The notes: generated by a model from the letters alone, not told the origin. Shown: positions 17,871-25,172, counted from the stretch's first letter. The stretch: DNA of 64,000 bases from Pedobacter steynii (GCF_900103665.1 NZ_FNGY01000002.1:558001-622000); one strand, 5' to 3'. A program made the numbers and translations.

Positions 17871-18665
17871 TTGAATTACGAATTACTCTGTTCTAAAGTA
17901 ATTGCCATCACGCGGCTGACAGGCAATTTTATCCGTAAGGAGTCCATGAATTTTGATGCAGATGCAATAGAATTCAAAGGACTGAACGACCTGGTATCCT
18001 ATGTAGATAAAACTGCAGAGAAGCAATTGGTACGAAATTTAGCAAAGCTGATTCCGGGAGCGGGATTTACGACGGAGGAAGAAACGATCAACAGCAGGGG
18101 AGAAGTGTACAACTGGATCATAGACCCTTTAGACGGGACGACTAATTTTATCCATGGTATTCCAACGTATGCCATCAGTATTGCCCTGTATGAGGACGAT
18201 CAACCGGTTATAGGCGTGGTGTATGAGATCAACAGGGGAGAGATGTTCTTTACCTATAAAGGAGGGGCAGCCTATCTGAATAATAAAGAAATCCGTGTTT
18301 CTACGAGGACATCACTGGCGGATAGTTTACTGGCTACAGGTTTTCCTTATTACCAGTTTGACAAGCAGGCGCAGTACATGCAGCTGTTCTCCGAGATGAT
18401 GCAAAAGTGCCATGGACTGAGAAGGATTGGTTCGGCAGCAACCGACCTTGCTTATGTGGCCTGTGGCAGGTTCGATGCCTTTTTTGAATACAACCTGAAT
18501 GCATGGGATGTGGCGGCAGGCGCTTACCTGGTGCAACAGGCAGGAGGAAATGTGATGAACTTTTCAGGTGGGGCAGAGTTCCTGGAGAAAAGAGAAATAC
18601 TGGCGAGCAATGGATTGATCCATGAGGACATTCTTGCGACGATGAATACGCATTTTAATAGTTAG
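17871..18665 (+). CDS. Inositol monophosphatase family protein
   Basis: A magnesium-dependent phosphatase of the IMPase/SuhB/CysQ fold, 264 residues, cytoplasmic. Motifs: the acidic T-E-E-E-T (68-72), D-P-L-D-G-T-T-N (85-92) and W-D-V-A-A-G (212-217), which together form the metal and phosphate site. The start is TTG at 17871: there is no ATG before residue 26, and the encoded M-N-Y-E-L-L-C start is typical of Bacteroidota members. It begins 12 bases after lgt. The substrate (inositol phosphate, PAP or another sugar phosphate) is not decidable here. Confidence 0.9.
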   Translation: MNYELLCSKVIAITRLTGNFIRKESMNFDADAIEFKGLNDLVSYVDKTAEKQLVRNLAKLIPGAGFTTEEETINSRGEVYNWIIDPLDGTTNFIHGIPTYAISIALYEDDQPVIGVVYEINRGEMFFTYKGGAAYLNNKEIRVSTRTSLADSLLATGFPYYQFDKQAQYMQLFSEMMQKCHGLRRIGSAATDLAYVACGRFDAFFEYNLNAWDVAAGAYLVQQAGGNVMNFSGGAEFLEKREILASNGLIHEDILATMNTHFNS

Positions 18666-18700
18666 TTTCACAATGATGAGGCTGATGAAAGCCAAAAATA

Positions 18701-18733
18701 AGAAAGGCCCATGATTTTGTCATGGGCCTTTCT
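18701..18733. terminator. Convergent terminator
   Basis: A 14-bp stem (18701-18714 with 18720-18733) and a 5-nt loop between the converging IMPase and Nfu genes. The minus-strand side is followed by a good T-tract (TTATTTTT), the plus side by a weaker one. Confidence 0.88.
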
Positions 18734-18752
18734 ATTTACCGTTGATCCTGTT

Positions 18753-19304
18753 TTACAAGGCTTCAGATACCACTTCTTTTACTTCAGGAACCATACGTTG
18801 TAATAAGTTCTGGATGCCTGATTTTAAGGTAATGGTAGAAGATGGACATCCACTGCATGAACCTCTAAGCTCTACCGTAACGACACCTTCTTCAAATGAT
18901 TTATAGCTGATGGCACCGCCATCCTGTTCTACTGCCGGACGCACGTAATCGTGAAGGATCTGCTGAATTTTGATTTCCAGGTCTGTTCCTTCAAAAGCAG
19001 TAGGCGCTTCGCTGGTTTCTTCTTTGATCTTATATTCTGACTCTACCGCACCTTTTACGAATTCTTTCAAAATAGGCTCAATATCCGGCCATTCTGCATC
19101 TTCAGTTTTAGTGATGGTCACAAAGTTACTTGCAAAAAAAACGCCGTTCACAAAGTTGAACTTGAACAGTTCCTTCGCAAAAGGAGAAAGTTCAGCACTC
19201 TCTTTAGTCGCAAAATCTTCACTGCCGTTGATCAATAACTTATTGACCATAAACTTCATGGTGGCAGGATTAGGGGTTTGTTCTGTATATACGTTGATCG
19301 TCAT
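18753..19304 (-). CDS. Nfu-type iron-sulfur cluster carrier protein
   Basis: Cytoplasmic scaffold or carrier for Fe-S clusters. The 183-residue protein has an N-terminal Nfu_N domain (about 1-88; T-E-Q-T-P-N-P-A-T-M-K-F) and a C-terminal NifU domain (about 108-180). The cluster-binding cysteines are Cys150 and Cys153 in G-S-C-S-G-C-P-S-S. It lies 77 bases after purB on the same strand. The upstream region contains CATCTTTG, one base off the -7 consensus, so it may have its own promoter. Confidence 0.93.
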   Translation of the reverse strand: MTINVYTEQTPNPATMKFMVNKLLINGSEDFATKESAELSPFAKELFKFNFVNGVFFASNFVTITKTEDAEWPDIEPILKEFVKGAVESEYKIKEETSEAPTAFEGTDLEIKIQQILHDYVRPAVEQDGGAISYKSFEEGVVTVELRGSCSGCPSSTITLKSGIQNLLQRMVPEVKEVVSEAL

Positions 19305-19381
19305 TGTCTTTTTTTCTTACAAAAATAAATAATTCAAAGATGCAATTTAAGCTATCGATGTCTGTTTTAGGTCATTATATC

Positions 19382-20728
19382 TTAAAATACTCCGGTATAG
19401 TTAAATGGAGTGATGTGCTTTAATTCTGCTTTTATGACCTCATTCACGTTTAAGCCGTCAATAAAGGTCGCCATCGTCTCTGCGGTGATCTTCTGATTGG
19501 TACGTGTCAGGTCTTTTAGCGCTTCATAAGGGTTTGGATAAGCTTCTCTTCTCAATACCGTTTGAATGGCTTCTGCTACTACTGCCCAGTTGTTTTCCAG
19601 GTCTGCCGCAATTGCTTCGTTATTTAATAATAACTTGTTTAAGCCTCTTAAGGTTGATGCAATGGCAATCACCGTATGCGCCATAGGAACACCTACATTT
19701 CTCAATACGGTAGAATCGGTGAGGTCTCTCTGTAAACGGGAGATCGGTAATTTAGCCGCGAAGAATTCAAATAAAGCATTGGCTACTCCGGCATTTCCTT
19801 CCGCATTTTCAAAATCGATAGGATTTACTTTATGTGGCATAGCCGAAGAACCTACTTCTCCTTCTTTGATCTTTTGTTTGAAGTAATTTTTAGAGATGTA
19901 TGCCCAGATGTCGCGGTCAAGATCGATGATGATGTTGTTGATTCGTTTTAAGGCATCACATTGTGCGGCAAACTGATCGTAATGTTCAATTTGTGTGGTG
20001 TGTTGCGCGCGACTTAATCCCAATACTTCGTTGACGAAGTTGTTGGAGAAATCCACCCAGTTAATGGAAGGGTAAGCAATATGGTGTGCGTTGAAGTTTC
20101 CTGTGGCACCACCAAACTTAGCACTGTTCGGGATGTTTTTAAGGTTGTTCAACTGAATTTCTAAACGTTCTGCAAAAACCAGGAACTCTTTTCCCAGTTT
20201 AGTAGGAGAGGCTGGCTGTCCGTGAGTGTGCGCCAGTAACGGAATATCTTTCCAGTCTGTGGCCAGTTCTTTAATTCTGCTGATCAGTCCGCTGATGTTC
20301 GGATAATAAACTTCATTCAGGGCGAGCTTAAAAGTATAAGGGATCGCGGTGTTGTTGATGTCCTGAGAAGTTAATCCAAAATGGATAAATTCTTTGTATT
20401 CCTGGAAACCCAATTCATCAAATTGTTTCTTGATGAAATATTCTACTGCTTTAACATCGTGATTGGTAATTTTCTCCGTGTCTTTGATCTCCTGTGCATG
20501 ATCATCATTGAATTGCTCATGAATCAGGCGTAGTTTTCCATAGTTGGCTTTATCAAATTGCGCTAATCCTGGTAATCCGGTTTCACATAGTGAAATGAAA
20601 TACTCTACTTCTACATATACCCTGTATTTGATGAGGGCAGATTCAGAAAAGTAGTTAGATAGGCTTTGAGTGGTGTTTCTATAACGGCCATCTATTGGAG
20701 AAATAGCTTGAAGTGGAGATAAATTCAT
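19382..20728 (-). CDS. purB: Adenylosuccinate lyase PurB
   Basis: Catalyses two fumarate-releasing steps of purine synthesis (SAICAR to AICAR, adenylosuccinate to AMP) in the cytoplasm. The 448-residue protein starts with the E. coli-type S-P-L-Q-A-I-S-P-I-D-G-R-Y. It carries T-S-Q-D-I-N-N-T, A-H-T-H-G-Q-P-A-S-P-T (about 166-176) and the fumarase/lyase signature S-S-A-M-P-H-K-V-N-P (294-303). The upstream sequence contains TAACTTCG, a near -7 box. Confidence 0.97.
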   Translation of the reverse strand: MNLSPLQAISPIDGRYRNTTQSLSNYFSESALIKYRVYVEVEYFISLCETGLPGLAQFDKANYGKLRLIHEQFNDDHAQEIKDTEKITNHDVKAVEYFIKKQFDELGFQEYKEFIHFGLTSQDINNTAIPYTFKLALNEVYYPNISGLISRIKELATDWKDIPLLAHTHGQPASPTKLGKEFLVFAERLEIQLNNLKNIPNSAKFGGATGNFNAHHIAYPSINWVDFSNNFVNEVLGLSRAQHTTQIEHYDQFAAQCDALKRINNIIIDLDRDIWAYISKNYFKQKIKEGEVGSSAMPHKVNPIDFENAEGNAGVANALFEFFAAKLPISRLQRDLTDSTVLRNVGVPMAHTVIAIASTLRGLNKLLLNNEAIAADLENNWAVVAEAIQTVLRREAYPNPYEALKDLTRTNQKITAETMATFIDGLNVNEVIKAELKHITPFNYTGVF

Positions 20729-20815
20729 GAATATTATGGTTGTTTACAGGCGCGAAGTTACGCATTATTAGCCGTTTTTGGGAAGGGAAGGAGGGCTAAA
20801 ATAAATGTAGGGTAT

Positions 20816-20853
20816 AAAAAAAAGGCTTCAGATATATCTGAAGCCTTTTTTTT
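20816..20853 (-). terminator. Terminator of the first Thr-rich lipoprotein gene
   Basis: A long, fully symmetric stem of A-run, GGCTTCAGATA, its complement and a T-run, located just after the minus-strand stop at 20869. A/T runs on both sides make it potentially bidirectional. Confidence 0.9.
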
Positions 20854-20868
20854 ATGGGTTAATTTAAA

Positions 20869-21093
20869 CTAGTGAGCAGCTGGTTTAGCAGCTTCTTTAG
20901 TTGCTTCTGTAGTAGTTTTAACAGTTGTATCTTTTACAGTAGAGTCTTTTACAGTAGTATCAACAGTTGTAACAACTGAACCTGAATCAGTTGCAGTAGT
21001 GTCAGTTGCAGTACCAGTTTTTTCTGAAGTACAAGCTGCTACTGATAAAGTGATTGCTAAAGCTGCAAAGCCAAATTTAAATGCGTTTTTCAT
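20869..21093 (-). CDS. Thr/Asp-rich small lipoprotein, paralogue 1
   Basis: A 74-residue prolipoprotein with signal M-K-N-A-F-K-F-G-F-A-A-L-A-I and lipobox S-V-A-A-C (Cys21). The mature 54 residues are nearly all Thr, Asp, Val, Lys, Ala and Ser, in runs such as T-V-D-T-T-V-K-D-S-T-V-K-D-T-T-V-K-T-T-T, and look disordered. Four D-[ST]-T tripeptides (31-33, 45-47, 50-52, 55-57) match the Bacteroidota O-glycosylation sequon D-[ST]-[AILVMT]. It is a clear paralogue of the gene at 21685 and shares its promoter. It could be an abundant envelope component; no biochemical role is assigned. Confidence 0.8.
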   Translation of the reverse strand: MKNAFKFGFAALAITLSVAACTSEKTGTATDTTATDSGSVVTTVDTTVKDSTVKDTTVKTTTEATKEAAKPAAH

Positions 21094-21130
21094 TCTATTT
21101 TTGTTTTAAGGTAATTAACTAATTTTATTG

Positions 21131-21160
21131 ATTAATACGCTAATGATAGAAAGGTAACCC
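21131..21160 (-). promoter_or_regulatory. Putative ECF promoter of lipoprotein 1
   Basis: On the minus strand GGGTTACC (21160-21153), 14 bases, then GTATTAAT (21138-21131), ending 37 bases before the ATG. The same two boxes with the same spacing occur before lipoprotein 2 and the adjacent ECF sigma gene. Confidence 0.75.
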
Positions 21161-21625
21161 GGGTATTTTAAAATAATTTAAAAATATTTTTTAGGGCAGC
21201 GATAGGGAAAGAATCTGATCAGGATCGGACAACAGGTAAAGCGCCATCAGGAATAACACAAAATCAGGACTTTTTTTTTGTAAAGCTATATCCGTAATAA
21301 GCAATTCGGAACTGCCTTGAAACAGTGAAATACCTGCTTTGTCCCAAGCTAGGTCTGACCTAGGTCTATACTCGGTCTATACTCGGTGCTAACTCGGTCA
21401 GAGGCGTGTTAAAGGCGGGTAAGCAACTTGTATAAAACGAGCTCGAAATGCGTATTCCTGCAAGCTGTTTCTTTCCTGATTTAAATGAGTTGATCAACGG
21501 AATTGAAGTGTATAGGAATTTGGGTTGCTGATGGGTTGAAGCCGGGGTGACACTGCAAGGCAATTAGAATTAAGCTGTTGCTTTCCGGAATAAGATGCTG
21601 TGATATAGAAATTAAAAAATACTGT
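21161..21625. other. Non-coding spacer between the two lipoprotein genes
   Basis: About 465 bases with no credible gene; the short frames here lack family features or starts. It contains the repeat block at 21349-21406 and ends at the palindromic terminator of lipoprotein 2. Apart from these I see nothing definable. Confidence 0.6.
21349..21406. repeat. 11-bp tandem repeats next to a short palindrome
   Basis: CTAGGTCTGACCTAG (21349-21363, two 6-nt arms) runs directly into GGTCTATACTC (21363-21373), the identical GGTCTATACTC (21374-21384), the variant GGTGCTAACTC (21385-21395) and a decayed GGTCAGAGGCG (21396-21406). The period is 11 bp. Confidence 0.7.
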
Positions 21626-21669
21626 ATAACAGAAAAGGCGCTGGAAATTTCCAGCGCCTTTTCTGTTAT
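21626..21669 (-). terminator. 44-nt perfect palindrome, terminator of lipoprotein 2
   Basis: Bases 21626-21647 are exactly complementary to 21648-21669, giving a 22-bp stem with no spacer (a real RNA would open a few central pairs). It starts 15 bases beyond the minus-strand stop. It contains A/T-rich ends and a GC-rich middle. Confidence 0.9.
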
Positions 21670-21684
21670 TGAGTTTTATTCAGC

Positions 21685-21897
21685 TTATTTTTTTACTGTG
21701 TCAACAGCAACTGTAGTAGTTTTAACAGTAGTATCTTTTACAGTTGAATCAACAACGTTAGTATCAACAGTAGTAACAACTGCACCTGAATCAGTTAAAG
21801 TAGTATCAGTTGATTCACCTTTTTTTTCTGATGAACAAGCTGCTACTGATAAAGAGATTGCTAAAGCTACAAAGCCAAATTTAAATGCGTTTTTCAT
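21685..21897 (-). CDS. Thr/Asp-rich small lipoprotein, paralogue 2
   Basis: A 70-residue prolipoprotein, lipobox S-V-A-A-C (Cys21), almost identical to paralogue 1 over the signal peptide and over D-S-T-V-K-D-T-T-V-K-T-T-T. The mature part is Thr/Asp/Val-rich and probably disordered. D-[ST]-x sequons are at 31-33 (DTT), 50-52 (DST), 55-57 (DTT) and 66-68 (DTV). It is transcribed divergently from the ECF sigma gene at 22110. The promoter and the first bases of the gene are conserved with paralogue 1, so the duplication included the control region. Confidence 0.8.
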   Translation of the reverse strand: MKNAFKFGFVALAISLSVAACSSEKKGESTDTTLTDSGAVVTTVDTNVVDSTVKDTTVKTTTVAVDTVKK

Positions 21898-21933
21898 TCT
21901 AATTCTATTTTAAATAATTAATTAATTTTGCTG

Positions 21934-21963
21934 ATTAATACGGTAAACATTAAAAGGTAACCC
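21934..21963 (-). promoter_or_regulatory. Putative ECF promoter of lipoprotein 2
   Basis: On the minus strand GGGTTACC (21963-21956), 14 bases, GTATTAAT (21941-21934), 36 bases before the ATG. Boxes and spacing are identical to those at 21131-21160 and 22078-22107. Confidence 0.75.
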
Positions 21964-22006
21964 ATCAATTTGAAAAAAAAATAAAAATATTTTTATTTGA
22001 TGTTTT

Positions 22007-22037
22007 GGGTTACTGTTAGCGTTAATACTGTATTAAG
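22007..22037 (+). promoter_or_regulatory. Putative distal ECF promoter of the sigma gene
   Basis: GGGTTACT (22007-22014), 15 bases, GTATTAAG (22030-22037). It differs from the other three sites by one base in each box and by one base of spacing. It would give a leader of roughly 65 bases. Confidence 0.5.
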
Positions 22038-22077
22038 TGGTGGATGAGAAAAAAGTAATTTTTTTTTGGCTATCATT

Positions 22078-22107
22078 GGGTTACCATTCACGTATAAATG
22101 TATTAAT
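22078..22107 (+). promoter_or_regulatory. Putative proximal ECF promoter of the sigma gene
   Basis: GGGTTACC (22078-22085), 14 bases, GTATTAAT (22100-22107). This is exactly the pair found before both lipoproteins. The second box abuts the TTG/GTG start region, so a transcript from here would have almost no leader. Confidence 0.7.
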
Positions 22108-22109
22108 TG

Positions 22110-22676
22110 GTGAGTAATAAGTTAAGCAGTTCAGTTCCAACAGATAGAGAGGTAGTTTTAGGGATACTAAATGACTCAGAAGATGCGCTAAATAAGTTGT
22201 ACACGGGGTATTTCCCGATGATTTTACAATTTATTTTGAATAATAACGGTGATGAAGACGATGCAAAAGACGTGTATCAGGAAGGAATCATCGTTTTATA
22301 CAATAAAATAAAAGGCGGAAATTTTGAATTGAGCAGTAAACTTAAGACCTATATATACTCAGTTTGCAGAAGAATCTGGTTGAAAAAGCTTTCACAGCAA
22401 AGCAAGAAGACCAGCAACATTTCAGACTTTGAGGATGTCATGGCAGTAGAGGTAGATTTGGAACAGCACGAAGAAAAGGACAAGCAGTTTGATAAAATGC
22501 AAGATGCGCTCCTTCATTTAGGTGAACCCTGCAAAACGATTATTCAGGATTTTTACATCAACAACCTCTCGATGCAGGACATTTGTGAGAAATTTGGCTA
22601 CACCAATACGGATAATGCCAAAACTCAAAAATATAAATGCTTACAGCGGTTGAAGAAGTTGTTTTTTCAAGTTTAA
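22110..22676 (+). CDS. ECF-type RNA polymerase sigma factor
   Basis: A 188-residue sigma-70 family protein. Region 2 (about 12-85) includes L-Y-T-G-Y-F-P-M-I-L-Q-F-I and D-D-A-K-D-V-Y-Q-E-G-I-I-V-L-Y. Region 4 (about 130-185) includes C-K-T-I-I-Q-D-F-Y-I-N-N-L-S-M-Q-D-I. There is no in-frame ATG near the N-terminus; the candidates are GTG 22110 and TTG 22107, and I chose GTG. The anti-sigma-protease gene starts seven bases after its stop. The GGGTTACC/GTATTAAT sites suggest it drives its own gene and the two lipoproteins; this is inference from shared promoters. Confidence 0.9.
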   Translation: MSNKLSSSVPTDREVVLGILNDSEDALNKLYTGYFPMILQFILNNNGDEDDAKDVYQEGIIVLYNKIKGGNFELSSKLKTYIYSVCRRIWLKKLSQQSKKTSNISDFEDVMAVEVDLEQHEEKDKQFDKMQDALLHLGEPCKTIIQDFYINNLSMQDICEKFGYTNTDNAKTQKYKCLQRLKKLFFQV

Positions 22677-22683
22677 AGGTGAT

Positions 22684-23781
22684 ATGAGAAACGAGATTGA
22701 GTTAGAGGGTATAATTGAGGATTATTTAAATGGTAAACTTTCCGAAGCAGAAAGAACAGCATTTGAGCAGCTTCGCAAAAATGATCCAATTGTGGATCAT
22801 AAAGTGGTAGCGCACAAGGTTTTTCTGGAATCTTTTGGAGAATATGCAAATGTATTGGATTTAAAGGCCAAGATGGACCGTGCACATGCACAGATCGATG
22901 TAGAGACTTTAAGCGAAGAGCTAAGACCGCATCCTTCTTATATCATTAACATCTGGCGTAAAAATAAAGCAGCAATCGCTGTGGCCGCTTCGTTTATCTT
23001 GTTGACGATTGTAACTGTTTATTCCATTCAACAGAATACCAAACAAATTGGCAGTGTGGAACTGATGAGCAGAGAAATGGCGAAAATCAAAAATTCTCAA
23101 AGCAGCCTGATCAGAATCATCAATTCTAAGCAGGTACCAAATGCGCCTAAGCATACAAAACCTGCTAATTTTGGCGGTACAGGATTCGCTTTGACTGCAA
23201 ATGGTTATTTATTGACTAATCTGCATGTGGTAGACGGTGCTGATTCTGTATATGTTCAGGACAATAAAGGAGATTCCTATAAGGCTAAAGTCGTGAGAAC
23301 AGATTCTCAATACGACCTGGCCATCTTAAAAATAATTGATAAATCATTCAGCCCGCTGTCTAACCTGCCTTACCGATTGAAACAAAGCGGAATTGGAATG
23401 GGAGAAATCGTATATACTCTAGGTTTTCCTAAGGATGATGCCGTTTTCGGTGAAGGTTACGTGAGCTCAAGAAGCGGTTATAATGGAGATACCACACAAT
23501 ATCAGGTATCTATCCCGGTTAACCCGGGAAATAGCGGTGGCCCTTTATTAGACCATCAGGGAAATATCATCGGAGTGATCTCTGCGAAAGAAAAACAGGT
23601 TGATGGTGCTACGTTTGCCATTAAATCGAAATACATTCAGGAAGCTTTAAATTCGATCCCTAATGATTCTCTGGGTAAAAAGGTCGCCTTTAACAAAAGG
23701 AATTCTTTACAAGGCCTGAGCAGAAACAAACAGGTAGAGAAAATCCAGGATTATGTATTTATGATCAAGGTTTATAAATAG
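22684..23781 (+). CDS. Membrane protein: anti-sigma-like N-terminus fused to periplasmic trypsin-like protease
   Basis: A 365-residue protein. Residues 1-75 are cytoplasmic and resemble the N-terminal part of Bacteroidota anti-sigma factors (I-E-D-Y-L-N-G-K-L-S-E-A-E-R-T-A-F-E-Q-L). One membrane helix follows at about 95-115. Residues about 160-330 form an HtrA/DegS-like serine protease with the triad His181 (T-N-L-H-V-V-D), Asp211 (Q-Y-D-L-A-I-L) and Ser284 (N-P-G-N-S-G-G-P-L). No PDZ domain is visible. Immediate linkage to the ECF sigma gene suggests that it holds the sigma factor at the membrane and couples release to an envelope signal. Whether the protease acts on itself or on another target is unknown. 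Confidence 0.85.
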   Translation: MRNEIELEGIIEDYLNGKLSEAERTAFEQLRKNDPIVDHKVVAHKVFLESFGEYANVLDLKAKMDRAHAQIDVETLSEELRPHPSYIINIWRKNKAAIAVAASFILLTIVTVYSIQQNTKQIGSVELMSREMAKIKNSQSSLIRIINSKQVPNAPKHTKPANFGGTGFALTANGYLLTNLHVVDGADSVYVQDNKGDSYKAKVVRTDSQYDLAILKIIDKSFSPLSNLPYRLKQSGIGMGEIVYTLGFPKDDAVFGEGYVSSRSGYNGDTTQYQVSIPVNPGNSGGPLLDHQGNIIGVISAKEKQVDGATFAIKSKYIQEALNSIPNDSLGKKVAFNKRNSLQGLSRNKQVEKIQDYVFMIKVYK

Positions 23782-23799
23782 AACACCAAAAAGAAATTG

Positions 23800-23837
23800 A
23801 AAACCCCGAAATGCAGGATTGCGTTTCGGGGTTTTTT
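23800..23837 (+). terminator. Terminator of the sigma/protease operon
   Basis: Stem AAAACCCCGAAA (23800-23811) with TTTCGGGGTTTT (23824-23835), extended inward by TGC/GCG, then a T-run. The A-run on the left lets it also serve the converging minus-strand gene. Confidence 0.9.
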
Positions 23838-23891
23838 GTGCCGCGCCAGGTATGTGAGCGTAAACGCGGAAAGCTGGTATGGTGGAAACTG

Positions 23892-25172
23892 TTATTTCCG
23901 GCTTGCAGTTTTATCCTCAAATGATGCGCCGTAGATCACTTTCCTTTCCAGATTCATGATCCTGAAATTGTCGATTGTCCCGGCACCTTTGAATTTACAT
24001 TTAATCCCTTTAACCTTACCTATAGGTTCTTCATAGCTATTTTTATAGATCAATATGCCATCTGTAAAGACATGAACCTGTTTTTTGATGACTTCAATGC
24101 GTACGCTTCTCCACTGAGACAGGTCTATACCCAAATGTTTAAGGTCATGGAAATTTCCGTTGTAGTGGACTTCGCCAAAATCGAAGGAGGCGAATTGGGT
24201 ACAACCAGGTTTCACAAATTTAACACGTCCCGTTTTAAATTCACCAAGATATTCCACGCTGCTGTCAAAACAATCCATGCCACCACCCTGTAGATTGTTC
24301 CTGATATCAAGTTCAATGATCAGGTTGTCTCCATCTATATTGAAATCTTTAATATTTCTATAATCAGTCCAATAGACTTCAAAAGGATCTAAGCCAATAC
24401 TTCGTATTTTGTCGGAACGGAAAGACAAAGCCTGGTTGCGGAAGAATAAACTACTGTCGCTGATCAGTACCTCTTTCTGACCTTGCTGGACGACACATTT
24501 CCAACCGTTTGAAACGATATGGATGTTCCGGGAAGCAAGTGTTATTCCGTCTGTCAGAAGTTTTAAGCGATAGTGATCAGGCAGTTTAAAGAAATAGGTG
24601 AATTCTCCTTTTGGTGTGACCAGCGGCCGGAAAAAGCCGTAATCCAGGTCGATGGTTGCATTGTTGTACCTCGTTGTTTTTAAATCATATTTTAAGGCAA
24701 TATTGTTGCCGGTCATTTTTTTTATGGTCAGTTCCGGCGCTGCCGAAGTCCGTAGCGAGTTCCATACAGGATAAGCAGTGATGCAGAGGGGGACAATGAG
24801 AATCAGGAGCATCCGCTTCAGGTGATTTGTTCTTTTTTTAGGCCTTGCGGAAGAAGCTGCCGGCTGAACCGGAACTACGCGCTGATCTGTTTCTATCGCT
24901 TCATTGCGTTTGAAATCAGCCCAGCTATGGAAGCCAAGGTAAACCGCCAGGGCATTTTTTGTCGCCATTTGTGGTTCATAGTAACCTTCAGCATCCGGAA
25001 CCTGTCGGATAATTCTCTTTAATGTTCTGACGCTGATCGATACTTTAGTGCTTTCGAATATCTGATCACTAAGGTTTTTGAAGTGATAATCTACCCAGTC
25101 ATGAGTTTCCCCCCAGTCTGCTTTTTGCGCGATAAGCGCGATACATTTTAAAATGTAAAGTCTGTTATCCAA
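23892..25172 (-). CDS. Putative transmembrane one-component regulator
   Basis: A 426-residue protein of no family I can name. The first ~90 residues look like the small helical, possibly DNA-binding unit seen in many Bacteroidota proteins (S-I-S-V-R-T-L-K-R-I-I, then P-Q-M-A-T-K-N-A-L-A-V-Y-L-G-F-H-S-W-A-D-F-K). A basic linker and one membrane helix follow (about 120-137). The extracytoplasmic part (about 141-426) is beta-rich and ends with a LamG/concanavalin-like stretch (S-Q-W-R-S-V-R-I-E-V-I-K-K-Q-V-H-V-F-T-D-G). The start is TTG 25172; an in-frame stop lies two codons upstream and no ATG precedes residue 69. It is divergent from the GH92 gene, so it may sense a glycan for that locus. Confidence 0.6.
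   Translation of the reverse strand: MDNRLYILKCIALIAQKADWGETHDWVDYHFKNLSDQIFESTKVSISVRTLKRIIRQVPDAEGYYEPQMATKNALAVYLGFHSWADFKRNEAIETDQRVVPVQPAASSARPKKRTNHLKRMLLILIVPLCITAYPVWNSLRTSAAPELTIKKMTGNNIALKYDLKTTRYNNATIDLDYGFFRPLVTPKGEFTYFFKLPDHYRLKLLTDGITLASRNIHIVSNGWKCVVQQGQKEVLISDSSLFFRNQALSFRSDKIRSIGLDPFEVYWTDYRNIKDFNIDGDNLIIELDIRNNLQGGGMDCFDSSVEYLGEFKTGRVKFVKPGCTQFASFDFGEVHYNGNFHDLKHLGIDLSQWRSVRIEVIKKQVHVFTDGILIYKNSYEEPIGKVKGIKCKFKGAGTIDNFRIMNLERKVIYGASFEDKTASRK

Noticed and set aside
17866..17873. TAGATTTG as promoter of the IMPase-like gene
   Set aside because: It matches the -7 consensus but overlaps the TTG start codon supported by the family N-terminus, so the match is probably incidental; the gene is 12 bases after lgt and likely co-transcribed.
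21578..21913. 111-residue plus-strand ORF over lipoprotein 2
   Set aside because: It is the antisense of the Thr-rich lipoprotein gene; its Thr/Val/Ser composition simply mirrors the repetitive codons, and it spans the terminator and the start of the real gene.
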